A stretch of 64,000 bases of DNA from Hoeflea sp. 108 (GCF_000372965.1 NZ_KB890024.1:2854839-2918838), one strand, 5' to 3'. Positions 42,177-51,840 are shown, counted from the first letter of the stretch. Made by a program: numbers and translations. Notes: generated by a model from the sequence alone, not told the origin.

Positions 42177-45169
42177 GCCCGCGCCGCACACCATCGGGCG
42201 GCCGCATCGACCGGCTGCGCACCATTCGCTTCACCTTCGACGGCATAGCCTACACCGGCCATCAGGGCGACACGCTCGCCTCGGCGCTGCTTGCCAATGG
42301 CGTTTCGCTGTTTGCCCGCTCTTTCAAATATCACCGTCCGCGCGGCGTGCTCACGGCAGGCATCGACGAGCCCAACGCACTGGTGACGGTGCTGCGCGGC
42401 GAGGTACGCGAGCCGAATCTGCCCGCAACCATGGTCGAGATTTACGACGGGCTCGTTGCGGTCAGCCAGAACCGCTTCCCTTCGCTCGCCTATGACGTGA
42501 GCGCAATCAACCAGCTCGGCGGCAAGTTCCTCTCGGCCGGCTTCTACTACAAGACCTTCATGGGCCCGGTGGTCGGCCCGCTCAAGGGCACGCGCTTCTG
42601 GATGATGTGCGAACACGTCATTCGTCGTGCCGCCGGCCTCGGCCGTGCCGGCCGCGAGCCTGACACCGCCCGCTATGAGAAGATGAACGCCTTCTGCGAC
42701 GTGCTTGTGGTCGGTTCCGGGCCGGCGGGTCTTGCGGCCGCCCGCGAGGCCGCGGCATCGGGCCATCGCGTCATCCTTGCCGAACTCGACGCCTTGTTCG
42801 GCGGCTCGACCAACTGGTCGGGCGAGGCGATCGATGGCGAACCGGCCTCGGCCTGGGCAGGCGACATCATAGGCGAGCTAAAGGGACACAGGAACGTCCG
42901 CCTGCTCAAGCGCACCACCGTCTGGGGCTATTATGACGGCAACACTGTTGCCGCTCTCGAGCGTGTTTCCGACCACAAGGCTTCGGCCGCCAAGGGCGCT
43001 CCGCGCCACCGCAACTGGACGATCCGGGCCGGCAAGATAGTGCTCGCCACCGGCGCCTTCGAGCGGCCGCTGGTTTTCCCCGGCAATGATAGGCCGGGCG
43101 TGATGATGGCGAGCGCAGCTCAGCGCTACGCCAACCAGTATGGCGTGCTACCAGGCGACAAGATCGCTGTCTTCGCCAACAACGACAGCGCCTATCGGGC
43201 GGCTGCAGCCCTCAGCAAGGCCGGCGCATCGATCGCCGCCATTGTCGATGTTCGCCCTGACATCTCGGAGGATTGCCGCACACTCGCCCGCCAATGCGGC
43301 GCAGAGCTTCTGGTTGGCCACGCGGTCGTCGGCACCGAAGGCGGCAAGAAGCTGACCGGCATCAAGATTGCTCCGTTCACTGCGGCTGCGGGAGCATTGC
43401 CCGGTGGCGGCCGCAATGTCGAGGCCGATTGCCTGCTGATGTCTGGCGGTTGGTCGCCGACCATCCATCTCGCCAGCCAGGCAGGCGCGCGGCCCGTCTG
43501 GGATGCCGACCTGCAGGCCTTCCTGCCGCCCGAAGCCGGCAAGGGCTGGGTCGGCGCCGGCGCTTTCAACGGCGCCTTCTCGACCGCGGAAGCCATCGCC
43601 GATGGTTTTGCCGCAGGCCGGGTGGCCGCCGATCTGCCGACCATAGAGATCGGCACGCTGCCACAGGTCGAACCTGAAGCGCTCGATCCTCGCCCCGCGC
43701 CCGTGTTCGAGATCAGAGCCAAGGGAAAATCCTTCGTCGATTTCCAGCACGACGTCACCTCAGACGACGTGCGTCTCGCCCATCTCGAAGGCTTCGTTTC
43801 GGTCGAGCACCTCAAGCGCTACACCACATTGGGCATGGCGACCGACCAGGGCAAGGGCTCCAACGTGCCGGGCCTCGCCATCATGGCCGAGGCGGTGGGC
43901 AAGCCGATTCCCGAGGTCGGCACCACGCGCTTCCGTCCGCCCTTCGCGCCGGTGTCTGTCGGCGCATTGGCCGCCGAACGCTTCGGCGACCTCAAGCCCG
44001 AACGGCTGACGCCGATGCACGACTGGCATCTCGAAAACGACGCGACCATGTATTCGGCCGGCCTGTGGTTCCGTCCGATGATCTATGGCGCTCCTGGCGA
44101 GACGGTCGAGCAGGCCTATGTCCGCGAGGCCGGCACGACGCGCGAGACCGCCGGCATCGTCGACGTCTCGACGCTCGGCAAGATCGCCGTGCAGGGGCCT
44201 GACGCAGCCGAATTCCTCGACCGCGTCTACACCAACATCTTCTCCACGCTGCCGGTCGGCAAAGCGCGCTATGGCCTGATGCTGCGCGAGGACGGCATCG
44301 CCTTCGACGACGGCACGACCTGGCGGCTCGGTGAAAACGACTTCCTGATGACCACGACCACCGCCAATGCCGGCAAGGTCATGCAGCATCTCGAATATTT
44401 TCTCGACGTCGTCTGGCCCGACCTCAAGGTGCACCTGACCTCGGTCACCGACCAGTGGGCAGGGGCTGCCATCGGCGGGCCGAAGGCCAGGGAAATCCTT
44501 GCCTCCTGCGTCATCGGCACCAAGGTCGACAACGAGGCCCTGCCCTTCATGGGCATCGTCCATGGCGAGATCGCAGGTGCACCTGTCATGATCTGCCGCC
44601 TGTCCTTCTCCGGCGAGATGGCTTTCGAAGTCTATTCGGGCGCCGGTCACGGCATACACGTCTGGGAGGCCTTGATCGAGGCCGGCAAGCCCCATGGCAT
44701 GGTGCCCTACGGGCTCGAGGCGCTCGGCACCATGCGTATCGAGAAGGGCCATGTCACCGGCGCCGAGATCGACGGCCGCACCACCGCGCGCGACCTGCAT
44801 CTCGGTTGGATGCTGTCCAAGAAGAAGCCGTTCATCGGTTCGGCGATGATGGAGCGCGAGGGCCTGATTGCATCAGACCGCCTCGAACTGGTGGGGCTGA
44901 TCTCGCTGGACCACCGCCCGCTCAACGGCGGCGCCCACATCGTCATGGAAGCCGATCCGGAAAACCCGCACGGTTCGCTCGGCCACATCACCGCCGCCTG
45001 CTTCTCGCCGGCGCTGGGCAAGTATATCGCGCTGGCTCTTGTCTCCGGCGGCAAGACGCTGCACGGCAAGCGCGCGCAGGTCTCCGACCCGCTGCGCAAT
45101 CGCTTCGGCCCGGTCGAGATCGTCAGCAACCACTTCTTCGACCCCGAAGGGAAGCGCATGCATGGTTGA
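42173..45169 (+). CDS. soxA: Sarcosine oxidase alpha subunit
   Basis: 998 residues, the usual length. Domains: N-terminal [2Fe-2S]-like fold (YTGHQGDTLASALLANGV; Cys ligands lost, as in the family), an NAD(H)-binding Rossmann domain (VLVVGSGPAGLAAAREAA, about 176-195), and a C-terminal GcvT/aminomethyltransferase half from about 615 that binds THF. The complex links flavin-dependent demethylation of sarcosine to formation of methylene-THF. GGGAG precedes the ATG. It overlaps soxG by 8 bp. Confidence 0.94.
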   Translation: MSPRRTPSGGRIDRLRTIRFTFDGIAYTGHQGDTLASALLANGVSLFARSFKYHRPRGVLTAGIDEPNALVTVLRGEVREPNLPATMVEIYDGLVAVSQNRFPSLAYDVSAINQLGGKFLSAGFYYKTFMGPVVGPLKGTRFWMMCEHVIRRAAGLGRAGREPDTARYEKMNAFCDVLVVGSGPAGLAAAREAAASGHRVILAELDALFGGSTNWSGEAIDGEPASAWAGDIIGELKGHRNVRLLKRTTVWGYYDGNTVAALERVSDHKASAAKGAPRHRNWTIRAGKIVLATGAFERPLVFPGNDRPGVMMASAAQRYANQYGVLPGDKIAVFANNDSAYRAAAALSKAGASIAAIVDVRPDISEDCRTLARQCGAELLVGHAVVGTEGGKKLTGIKIAPFTAAAGALPGGGRNVEADCLLMSGGWSPTIHLASQAGARPVWDADLQAFLPPEAGKGWVGAGAFNGAFSTAEAIADGFAAGRVAADLPTIEIGTLPQVEPEALDPRPAPVFEIRAKGKSFVDFQHDVTSDDVRLAHLEGFVSVEHLKRYTTLGMATDQGKGSNVPGLAIMAEAVGKPIPEVGTTRFRPPFAPVSVGALAAERFGDLKPERLTPMHDWHLENDATMYSAGLWFRPMIYGAPGETVEQAYVREAGTTRETAGIVDVSTLGKIAVQGPDAAEFLDRVYTNIFSTLPVGKARYGLMLREDGIAFDDGTTWRLGENDFLMTTTTANAGKVMQHLEYFLDVVWPDLKVHLTSVTDQWAGAAIGGPKAREILASCVIGTKVDNEALPFMGIVHGEIAGAPVMICRLSFSGEMAFEVYSGAGHGIHVWEALIEAGKPHGMVPYGLEALGTMRIEKGHVTGAEIDGRTTARDLHLGWMLSKKKPFIGSAMMEREGLIASDRLELVGLISLDHRPLNGGAHIVMEADPENPHGSLGHITAACFSPALGKYIALALVSGGKTLHGKRAQVSDPLRNRFGPVEIVSNHFFDPEGKRMHG

Positions 45170-45749
45170 GCAGCTTTCACCACTCGGACAGGCCTTTCGC
45201 CCCGGCTCCCATGGCAACTTCGCCAATGGCACAGGCGTGACCTTGTCGGAAATTGCGCCGGGCTCGATCGTCCAGGTCGCCGCATGGCCGGGCGAGCAGA
45301 AGAAGGTGATGACCGCACTTGCCACGGTCACCGGCCTGAAGCTGGCCGATGGCGCAGGCACCGGTGCCGTGTCCGAGCGCCACGCCGTCTTCGGCTTCGC
45401 GCCGGGCAAGTTCCTCGTCACCGATACATATGAAGGATTGGTGGCGGCACTTTCGGCCAAGATCGGCATCGACATCGGCACGGTCACCGATCTGTCCCAT
45501 GGGCGTACCGCCATCCGCATCGACGGGCCCAAGGCCGAGTGGGTGCTGGGCAAGCTCTTTGCCATCGACTTCGAGCCGGCATCGTTCCCGGTCGGATCAG
45601 GCATCGCGACTGCCCACCACGACATCTTCACCCAGATCCAGCGCAGCGGAGCGGAGCGTTTCGACCTCTACGTCTTCCGCTCCTTCGCCCGCTCGTTCTG
45701 GAAGATGCTCTGCCACGCCGCCGACGAGGTCGGCTACGAGGTCGCCTGA
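45162..45749 (+). CDS. soxG: Sarcosine oxidase gamma subunit
   Basis: 195 residues, GcvT-like fold fragment, with DLSHGRTAIRIDGPKAEWVLGKL and LYVFRSFARSFWKML, segments conserved in SoxG. The ATG at 45162 overlaps the soxA end by 8 bp; the open frame upstream is not coding. Its stop lies inside the 3' end of the convergent VOC gene (16-bp tail-to-tail overlap), leaving no terminator between them. It completes the heterotetramer. Confidence 0.92.
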   Translation: MVEQLSPLGQAFRPGSHGNFANGTGVTLSEIAPGSIVQVAAWPGEQKKVMTALATVTGLKLADGAGTGAVSERHAVFGFAPGKFLVTDTYEGLVAALSAKIGIDIGTVTDLSHGRTAIRIDGPKAEWVLGKLFAIDFEPASFPVGSGIATAHHDIFTQIQRSGAERFDLYVFRSFARSFWKMLCHAADEVGYEVA

Positions 45750-46156
45750 CCGGCGGCCTCGATCGCGCCCCAGGCAGCGTTCTGCAGCACGACGCGATAG
45801 CCGTCAGTGTCTTCGAAGGTCACGCCTCGCCGGTCCCAGTAGGGGTTGAAGGAAGGCACGGGCTGGTAGCCATGCGCCTTCATCCGCTCGACGGCCGCTT
45901 GCCAGTCGCTCAGATCGGGCAGGTAGAAGACGACCAGATTGTCAGGCGTGGGCGCCCTGCCCGCATCATGGCCATGCGCATGGGTGAACTCGAAATGATG
46001 CGCCTCGCCGCGCTTACCGAGCATGACGCCATCGAAACCGTCGTGGTTTTCGAAGCGCGCCAGCACATCAAGGCCGAGGCCATCGCGATAGAAACGGACG
46101 ATTGCCTCGAGGTCGTTGGTCGGTCGGGCAACACGCAGGACGACATGCTGTTTCAT
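45734..46156 (-). CDS. VOC-superfamily (glyoxalase-like) protein
   Basis: 140 residues with the paired beta-alpha-beta-beta-beta modules of the VOC fold: HVVLRVARPTNDLEAIVRFYRDGLGL at the N-terminus and GVTFEDTDGYRVVLQNA at the C-terminus. Likely metal ligands are His at position 4, a His in the middle and Glu in FEDTDG. Substrate unknown (dioxygenase- or glyoxalase-like). The ATG at 46156 is the fold start. Tail-to-tail overlap with soxG is noted. Confidence 0.85.
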   Translation of the reverse strand: MKQHVVLRVARPTNDLEAIVRFYRDGLGLDVLARFENHDGFDGVMLGKRGEAHHFEFTHAHGHDAGRAPTPDNLVVFYLPDLSDWQAAVERMKAHGYQPVPSFNPYWDRRGVTFEDTDGYRVVLQNAAWGAIEAAGQATS

Positions 46157-46273
46157 GAACGCCTCCAGAGCGCCGAGCCTAACCAACAGATGCGATGGCG
46201 TGCAACGCCCGGATGAACTAACATGGCGTCTGCCCGAATGGCGGGCGCTCTCGGTGTCCAGAAGGTGCCGGGC

Positions 46274-46759
46274 ATGGCCAGCAATTCATTCCGCTTCGAC
46301 GAAGCCTGGGAAATCCCCGAGGCCCCGCCACAGGAAGTCTGGGACGTGCTCGCGGATGCGACGTTGCTGCCGCTCTGGTGGGGCGATGTCTACAAGAACG
46401 TCGAAAAGCTCACCGACTTCGACAAGCCGACAATTGGCGGCAAGGTACGCGCACGCGCCCGTGGGTTCCTGCCCTATGAATTGAACTTCATCCTCGAAGC
46501 CGTCGAACTGAAGCCCGGACGGGTCGTGGCGGTAAAGACATCAGGCGACTTCGACGGCCACTGGCGGGCAGTGCTGACGCCATCCGGCCAAGGCACGCAT
46601 GTCGCGCTCACCTGGCAGGTACTGGTCGAGCGCCCCATTCTGCGCTTGCTGTCGCCGCTGCTGCGGCCGGCCTTCGCCTGGAACCATCGCTGGACCACGC
46701 CGCGCGGCGAGGCCGGCCTGCGCCGCTTCCTTGCCGCCCGCCACGCTTCAGCCGGCTAG
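46274..46759 (+). CDS. SRPBCC-family ligand-binding protein
   Basis: About 161 residues with a START/SRPBCC helix-grip fold: FDEAWEIPEAPPQEVWDVLAD, then GVRAR-like strands and a C-terminal long helix with TPRGEAGLRRFLAAR. An in-frame ATG 17 codons upstream (46223) could be the start; the ATG at 46274 has AGAAGG about 8 nt upstream and fits the fold. The function (polyketide- or lipid-binding, or stress) is unknown. Confidence 0.8.
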   Translation: MASNSFRFDEAWEIPEAPPQEVWDVLADATLLPLWWGDVYKNVEKLTDFDKPTIGGKVRARARGFLPYELNFILEAVELKPGRVVAVKTSGDFDGHWRAVLTPSGQGTHVALTWQVLVERPILRLLSPLLRPAFAWNHRWTTPRGEAGLRRFLAARHASAG

Positions 46760-46805
46760 CGAGCCGATCACGTTGCGGGCAATATGCCGCCTTGAGGGGG
46801 AAGCC

Positions 46806-47198
46806 ATGGAATTCATCAACTCAGCCAAAGCAAAGGCACTCAAGCTGCCGTTCAGCCAGGCCGTTCGCGTCGGCGACGTGCTTTATCTCTCCGGTGCCTT
46901 GGGCAATCGTCCAGGCACGCTCGAACTCGTGCCCGGCGGTATGGAGGCCGAGGCTCGGCAGACGATGGAGAACATCAAGGCGGTGCTCGAGGAGAATGGC
47001 CTTGGCATGGCCGACATCTTCAAATGCACGGTCATGCTGGCCGACATGTCGAGATGGCCGGAGTTCAACAAGGTCTATGTCGGCTACTTCGACCCGGACC
47101 GCCTGCCGGCACGCTCGGCATTCGGCGCTAACGGCCTGGCGCTGGGCGCGCAGGTCGAGCTGGAATGCTGTGCCTATGTAGGCAATCGAAAGCCCTGA
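46806..47198 (+). CDS. RidA-family protein
   Basis: 130 residues of the YjgF/RidA trimer family, with LYLSGALGNRPG near residues 26-37, the helix ENIKAVLEENGLGMADIFKCTV and the substrate-arginine segment DRLPARSAFGANGLALGAQVELE. RidA enzymes hydrolyse reactive enamines and imines formed by PLP or flavin enzymes. That suits the many flavin amine oxidases nearby, though it is not in their operon. Strong GAGGGGG ribosome site. Confidence 0.9.
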   Translation: MEFINSAKAKALKLPFSQAVRVGDVLYLSGALGNRPGTLELVPGGMEAEARQTMENIKAVLEENGLGMADIFKCTVMLADMSRWPEFNKVYVGYFDPDRLPARSAFGANGLALGAQVELECCAYVGNRKP

Positions 47199-47199
47199 G

Positions 47200-47910
47200 C
47201 TATTTCAGGAACTGAACCCACTCTTCCTGCGGCGCGCGGTCGGTGCGGAAGGTGCTTTCCGGCTTGCTGGTGTCTTCATGCCCCAGCGCCATGCCGCAAA
47301 CCACCACTTCCTCGTCGGGAATGCCGAGCACCGGCCGGATCTGGCGGTGATAGGGCGCGAATGCCGCCTGCGGGCAGGTGTGCAGTCCCCTCGCCCGTGC
47401 CGCGATCATGATGTTCTGCAGGAACATGCCGTAGTCGATCCACGAACCCTGGTTGAGCCGGCGGTCGATGGTGAAGATCATGCCGACGGGCGCATCGAAG
47501 AAGACGAAGTTGCGGTCGTGCTGCGCCCGCATCCGGTCGACGTCGCGCCGGCCGATGCCGAGCGCGCTGTAAAGCCCGAACCCGTTGGCGCGACGACGGC
47601 CGAGATAGGGTTCGAAGAACTGGTCGGGATAATATTTGTATTCGTCCCAGACAGCCTTTTCAGCGCGCACTCCCGAATTGAGGATGGCTTCGCCGATGCG
47701 CTGCAGGGTGCCGCCGGAGGTCACATAGACCTTCCACGGCTGCATGTTGGTGCCCGAAGGCGCACGCGCGGCAACGTCGAGAATGTCCTTGATGACGCCG
47801 TCCTCGACAGGCGTCGGCAGGAAAGCGCGCACCGAACGCCGCGAGACGATCGCTTCGTCGACGATTTCGGTGTCAGTCAGTTCGAGCGGCTTTTGCTCAG
47901 GTGCCAGCAT
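47200..47910 (-). CDS. Nitroreductase-family flavoprotein
   Basis: 236 residues. N-terminal SRRSVRAFLPTPV and AARAPSGTNMQPWKVYV are the FMN-binding signatures of NADH-dependent nitroreductases; a later GLHTCPQAAFAPYH segment lies in the second FMN-contact region. It is a dimeric FMN enzyme with broad reductive activity; the natural substrate is unknown. Its stop lies next to the RidA gene (convergent). The 176-bp gap upstream is shared with the divergent XRE-cupin regulator and holds the operator candidates. Confidence 0.9.
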   Translation of the reverse strand: MLAPEQKPLELTDTEIVDEAIVSRRSVRAFLPTPVEDGVIKDILDVAARAPSGTNMQPWKVYVTSGGTLQRIGEAILNSGVRAEKAVWDEYKYYPDQFFEPYLGRRRANGFGLYSALGIGRRDVDRMRAQHDRNFVFFDAPVGMIFTIDRRLNQGSWIDYGMFLQNIMIAARARGLHTCPQAAFAPYHRQIRPVLGIPDEEVVVCGMALGHEDTSKPESTFRTDRAPQEEWVQFLK

Positions 47911-48026
47911 TTACGGTCCCTTGGCTTCGAAAATGGTCGAAACGGCCCCCGCCTCCCGTGAGGCCAGCCTTTGCACCGTCGGCAAGAGTCCCGCAAGCGA
48001 AACTTGCTGAGCCATGAAAAAGCACT

Positions 48027-48062
48027 TGAAAATTTCACATCAATGACGTCTCATGAAATTCA
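48027..48062. promoter_or_regulatory. Pair of TGAAA/TTTCA-type inverted repeats upstream of the XRE-cupin gene
   Basis: TGAAA-A-TTTCA (48027-48037) and TGAA-A-TTCA (48054-48062), 27 bp between starts, in an AT-rich stretch 25-60 bp before the GTG start. They are plausible operator copies for the adjacent helix-turn-helix regulator and lie between divergent genes. Confidence 0.5.
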
Positions 48063-48086
48063 AATGTATTTTTTCACGAGGTTTCC

Positions 48087-48677
48087 GTGGGTCCGGCAGG
48101 CACTGCACGCAAGGAAGGTGATGTCGCGAGCGACCTGCTCGCCAACGACCTGCGCGCGTTGCGCAAGTCGCGCGGGCTGACGCTGGCCGAGATCGCGCTC
48201 AAACTTGGCCGTTCGGTCGGCTGGGTCAGCCAGGTGGAGCGCGGCTTGTCGACGCCGTCGATCGGCGACCTCCGCGCCTTTGCAGAATTGTTCGGCGTGC
48301 CAATCAGCCTGTTCTTCGCCCACGAAGCCACCAACGAGATCGAGCGCGGCGTCGTTGTCCGTTCAGGTCGACGGCGCTCGCTGGGCAGCAGCGAATCGGG
48401 GCTGGTCGAAGAACTTCTGTCACCCGACCTCGGCGGCAGCTTCGAGATGCTGCGCTCGATCTTTGCGCCGGGCGCCGGCATGGCCAAGCCGGTGACGCGC
48501 CCCACCGAAGAGGCTGGCTACGTCGTCTCCGGCGGCTTCGACATCGAGATCGATGGCACATGGCACAGCTTGGGCGAAGGCGACAGTTTCCGCTTCGACC
48601 ACAAGCCGTTCCGGTGGCGAAATCCGGGCTCCGCGCCGGCTGTCGTCATCTGGGTCGTATCGCCACCGGTCTATTGA
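48087..48677 (+). CDS. XRE-family regulator with cupin domain
   Basis: 196 residues: an N-terminal helix-turn-helix (ALRKSRGLTLAEIALKLGRSVGWVSQVERG, about 24-53) and a C-terminal cupin (EEAGYVVSGGFDIEIDG, then FRFDHKPFRWRNPG) that would sense a small ligand. This is the architecture of PuuR-like and other amine or amino-acid catabolic regulators. Start is GTG at 48087 with GAGG 6 nt before; there is no ATG. It is the first gene of the plus-strand run 48087-56336 and probably controls it. Confidence 0.9.
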   Translation: MGPAGTARKEGDVASDLLANDLRALRKSRGLTLAEIALKLGRSVGWVSQVERGLSTPSIGDLRAFAELFGVPISLFFAHEATNEIERGVVVRSGRRRSLGSSESGLVEELLSPDLGGSFEMLRSIFAPGAGMAKPVTRPTEEAGYVVSGGFDIEIDGTWHSLGEGDSFRFDHKPFRWRNPGSAPAVVIWVVSPPVY

Positions 48678-48699
48678 TTGCGCTTTTGGGGAGGAAGAC

Positions 48700-51153
48700 A
48701 TGGCTGAGTTGCCGAGCACGGCGCGCGTGGTGATCATCGGCGGAGGCGCGGTCGGCGTCTCCTCGCTCTATCACCTGGCCAAGTCAGGCTGGACCGATTG
48801 CGTGCTCCTCGAAAAGAACGAGCTGACATCAGGCTCCACCTGGCATGCCGCCGGCAACGTGCCGACCTTCTCGTCATCGTGGTCGCTGATGAACATGCAG
48901 CGCTATTCGACCGAGCTCTATCGCGGCCTGGCGGCCGAGGTCGACTACCCGATGAACTATCATGTCACCGGCTCGATCCGCCTCGCCCACAGCAAGGAGC
49001 GCATGCAGGAATTCCAGCGCGCCAAGGGCATGGGCCGCTATCAGGGCATGGACATCGACGTCATCGGCCTCGACGAAATCAAGCGCCGCTATCCCTTCCT
49101 GGAGACGCATGACCTCGAGGGTGCACTTTATGATCCCAGCGACGGCGACATCGACCCGGCCCAGCTGACGCAGGCGCTGGCCAAGGGCGCGCGCGACATG
49201 GGCGCGAAGATCATTCGCTTCTGCCCTGTCATTTCAGTGCGCCGCGATAAGGATGAATGGGTCGTTTCGACGGAAAAGGGCGAGATCCGCTGCGAAAAGG
49301 TGGTGAATGCTGCCGGTTATCGCGCCGCCGAAGTGGGAAAAATGTTCGGCCGCGACGTGCCGATGATGGTGATGAGCCACCAGTACATCCTGTTCGACGA
49401 GATCCCCGAACTCGCCGCATGGTCGCGGGAGGCAGGCCAGAAGCTGCCGCTGCTGCGCGACGTCGACACCTCCTACTACCTCCGCCAGGAGAAGAACGGA
49501 ATGAATCTCGGTCCCTATGAGCGCAACTGCCGCGCCCATTGGGCAACATCAGACGACCAGATGCCCGCGGATTTCTCCTTCCAGCTCTACCCCGACGATC
49601 TCGAGCGGCTGGAATGGTATCTTGATGACGCTGTCCGCCGCGTGCCGATCCTGGGCACGGCCGGCCTCTCCAAGGTCATCAACGGACCGATCCCCTACGC
49701 GCCAGACGGCAACCCGCTGATCGGCCCCATGCCCGGCGTGCCCAACGCCTTCGAGGCCTGCGTCTTCACCTTCGGCATCGCCCAGGCGGGTGGCGCCGGC
49801 AAAGTGCTGGCCGAGTGGGTCACCCGGGGCGAGACCGAATGGGACATGTGGTCCTGCGACCCGCGCCGCTTCACTTCTTTTGCCGCAGCACCCGACTACG
49901 CGGTCGCCAAGGGCATGGAAGTGTATGGTCACGAATACGCCATCCACTTCCCGCGCCACGCCTGGCCGGCGGCGCGTAACCGCAAGCTCTCGCCCATCCA
50001 CGACCGCATCGCGGCGCTTGGCGCGCAGTTCAACGCCTACAATGGGTGGGAACGCGCCACCTGGTACGCAAAGCCTGAGGACGACACCTCGGAAGCATCG
50101 ACCCAGACCTTCGCCCGCTCCGGCTCCTGGGAGAAACGCATCCGCGAAGAGTGCCTTGCCGTGCGCGATGCCGCCGGCATCCTCGACCTGCCCGGCTTCA
50201 GCCGCTTCAATCTCGACGGCCCGGGTGCGGCTGCATGGCTTGAGACGCAGGTCACCGGCACTGTTCCCAAGGTCGGCCGCATCGGGCTGTGCTATTTCGC
50301 CGACGATCACGGCCGCATCGTCACCGAGATGTCGGTGGTCAGGCATTCCGAGGACCTGATGACGCTGATCACGGCTGCCGTGGCGCAGTGGCACGACTTC
50401 GAATGGCTGAAGTCGCATATGCCTGCCGACGCCCCCTTCAAGCTCATCGACCGCACCGAGGAATATTCGACCCAGATCCTCGCTGGCCCGAACTCGCGAA
50501 AAATCCTGGTCGGAGTCTGCGAGGCCGACCTGTCCAAACCTTGGCTGACGCATCAGGAGACGACCATAGCCGGGCGTTGGGCCAAACTGGTGCGCGTCTC
50601 CTTCGCCGGCGAACTCGGCTGGGAAATCCACACCAAGGTTGCCGATACGGCCGATGTCTTCGATGCTGTGTGGGCTGCCGGCCAGAAGCACGGACTAAAA
50701 CCGTTCGGCATGTTCGCGCTCGATGCGCTCCGCCTGGAAAAGGGCTACCGCGCCTGGAAGGCTGATCTGTCGACCGACTACACCATCCTGCAGGGCGGGC
50801 TCGAACGCTTCGTCAAATGGGACAAGCCCGACTTCCGCGGCAAGGCGGCGCTGCTCAGCGAGAAGCAGCAGGGCGTGAAGAAGCGCTTCGTCACGCTTGT
50901 CATCGACACGCCAGGCGAGTGCGACGCGCCCTACATGTCGACGCTCTGGCACAATGGCGCGATTGTCGGTGAGACCACGTCAGGAGGTTGGGGGCACAGG
51001 GTGGACAAATCGATCGCGCTGGGCATGCTGCGTGCCGATCTGGCCGTGCCTGGCGTTACCATCGAAGTCGAGATTTTCGGGGAGCGCTTCAGCGCCACGG
51101 TCCAGGAGGACAAGCCCTTGTGGGATCCCGAAAACGAAAGGCTACGCTCATAA
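48700..51153 (+). CDS. FAD-dependent oxidoreductase/GcvT fusion, dimethylglycine/sarcosine-dehydrogenase-like
   Basis: 817 residues. N-terminal FAD domain (VVIIGGGAVGVSSLYHL) with the covalent-flavin histidine motif SGSTWHAAGN (about 46-55). The C-terminal GcvT-like folate domain starts near 440; motifs include VSFAGELGWEIH and LEKGYRAWKADLS. Such proteins oxidise N-methyl glycine derivatives and transfer the methylene group to THF. A strong GGGGAGGAAG site precedes the ATG, 22 bp after the regulator. It overlaps the next gene by 1 bp (TAATG). The exact substrate is not determinable. Confidence 0.9.
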   Translation: MAELPSTARVVIIGGGAVGVSSLYHLAKSGWTDCVLLEKNELTSGSTWHAAGNVPTFSSSWSLMNMQRYSTELYRGLAAEVDYPMNYHVTGSIRLAHSKERMQEFQRAKGMGRYQGMDIDVIGLDEIKRRYPFLETHDLEGALYDPSDGDIDPAQLTQALAKGARDMGAKIIRFCPVISVRRDKDEWVVSTEKGEIRCEKVVNAAGYRAAEVGKMFGRDVPMMVMSHQYILFDEIPELAAWSREAGQKLPLLRDVDTSYYLRQEKNGMNLGPYERNCRAHWATSDDQMPADFSFQLYPDDLERLEWYLDDAVRRVPILGTAGLSKVINGPIPYAPDGNPLIGPMPGVPNAFEACVFTFGIAQAGGAGKVLAEWVTRGETEWDMWSCDPRRFTSFAAAPDYAVAKGMEVYGHEYAIHFPRHAWPAARNRKLSPIHDRIAALGAQFNAYNGWERATWYAKPEDDTSEASTQTFARSGSWEKRIREECLAVRDAAGILDLPGFSRFNLDGPGAAAWLETQVTGTVPKVGRIGLCYFADDHGRIVTEMSVVRHSEDLMTLITAAVAQWHDFEWLKSHMPADAPFKLIDRTEEYSTQILAGPNSRKILVGVCEADLSKPWLTHQETTIAGRWAKLVRVSFAGELGWEIHTKVADTADVFDAVWAAGQKHGLKPFGMFALDALRLEKGYRAWKADLSTDYTILQGGLERFVKWDKPDFRGKAALLSEKQQGVKKRFVTLVIDTPGECDAPYMSTLWHNGAIVGETTSGGWGHRVDKSIALGMLRADLAVPGVTIEVEIFGERFSATVQEDKPLWDPENERLRS

Positions 51154-51839
51154 TGTCCCTTCCCCATTCCGGTCGCGCCTTCGGCGCCTTCATGTTCGAC
51201 ATGGACGGCACCATCCTGAGCTCGATCGCCTCCACCGAACGCGTCTGGAGCGCATGGGCGGTCAAACATGGCCTCGATGTCGAAACCTTCCTGCCGACCA
51301 TTCACGGTGTTCGCGCCTATGAGACCATCAGCAGGCTGAACCTGCCCGGCATCGACCTGATGACCGAGATCGAGGCGCTGACGCAGGCGGAATTCGACGA
51401 CGTCGACGGCATCGAATCGATCCATGGCGCAGCGCATTTTCTCAACGCCCTGCCTGTCGACCGCTGGGCGATCGTGACGTCGGCGCCGCGCCGGCTGGCG
51501 CTGCGCAGGCTCGAGGCCGCCCGCCTGCCTGTCCCGCCGATCATGGTCACCGGCGAGGACGTCGCCAACGGCAAGCCTGCTCCCGACTGCTTCCTGCTCG
51601 GCGCTCAGCGGCTTGGCCACAAGCCGGAGGATTGCCTGGTGTTCGAGGACGCGCCGGCCGGCATTCGTGCAGCGGAGGCCGCAGGCGCCCAGGTGCTCGT
51701 CATCACCGCCACACACAATCATGCCGGCGGCACGCCGCATCCTTCGGTTCCTGGCTACGGCGCGCTTACGCCCCGCCTCGACAGCGCCAGCAGGCTGACG
51801 CTCGCCCGCCTGGCGGCGTTGCAGGAAGCGGAGGCCTGA
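51153..51839 (+). CDS. HAD-family hydrolase
   Basis: 228 residues: motif I FDMDGTIL, motif II VTSAPR, then the conserved Lys (NGKPAPDCF) and motif IV VFEDAPAGIRAAEAAGA. This is the beta-phosphoglucomutase/sugar-phosphatase branch (subfamily with an alpha-helical cap). Length is typical. Tight coupling to both neighbours (1-bp overlap before, 1-bp gap after) places it in the catabolic operon; it may dephosphorylate a phosphorylated intermediate or remove a toxic side product. Confidence 0.9.
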   Translation: MSLPHSGRAFGAFMFDMDGTILSSIASTERVWSAWAVKHGLDVETFLPTIHGVRAYETISRLNLPGIDLMTEIEALTQAEFDDVDGIESIHGAAHFLNALPVDRWAIVTSAPRRLALRRLEAARLPVPPIMVTGEDVANGKPAPDCFLLGAQRLGHKPEDCLVFEDAPAGIRAAEAAGAQVLVITATHNHAGGTPHPSVPGYGALTPRLDSASRLTLARLAALQEAEA

Positions 51840-51840
51840 C

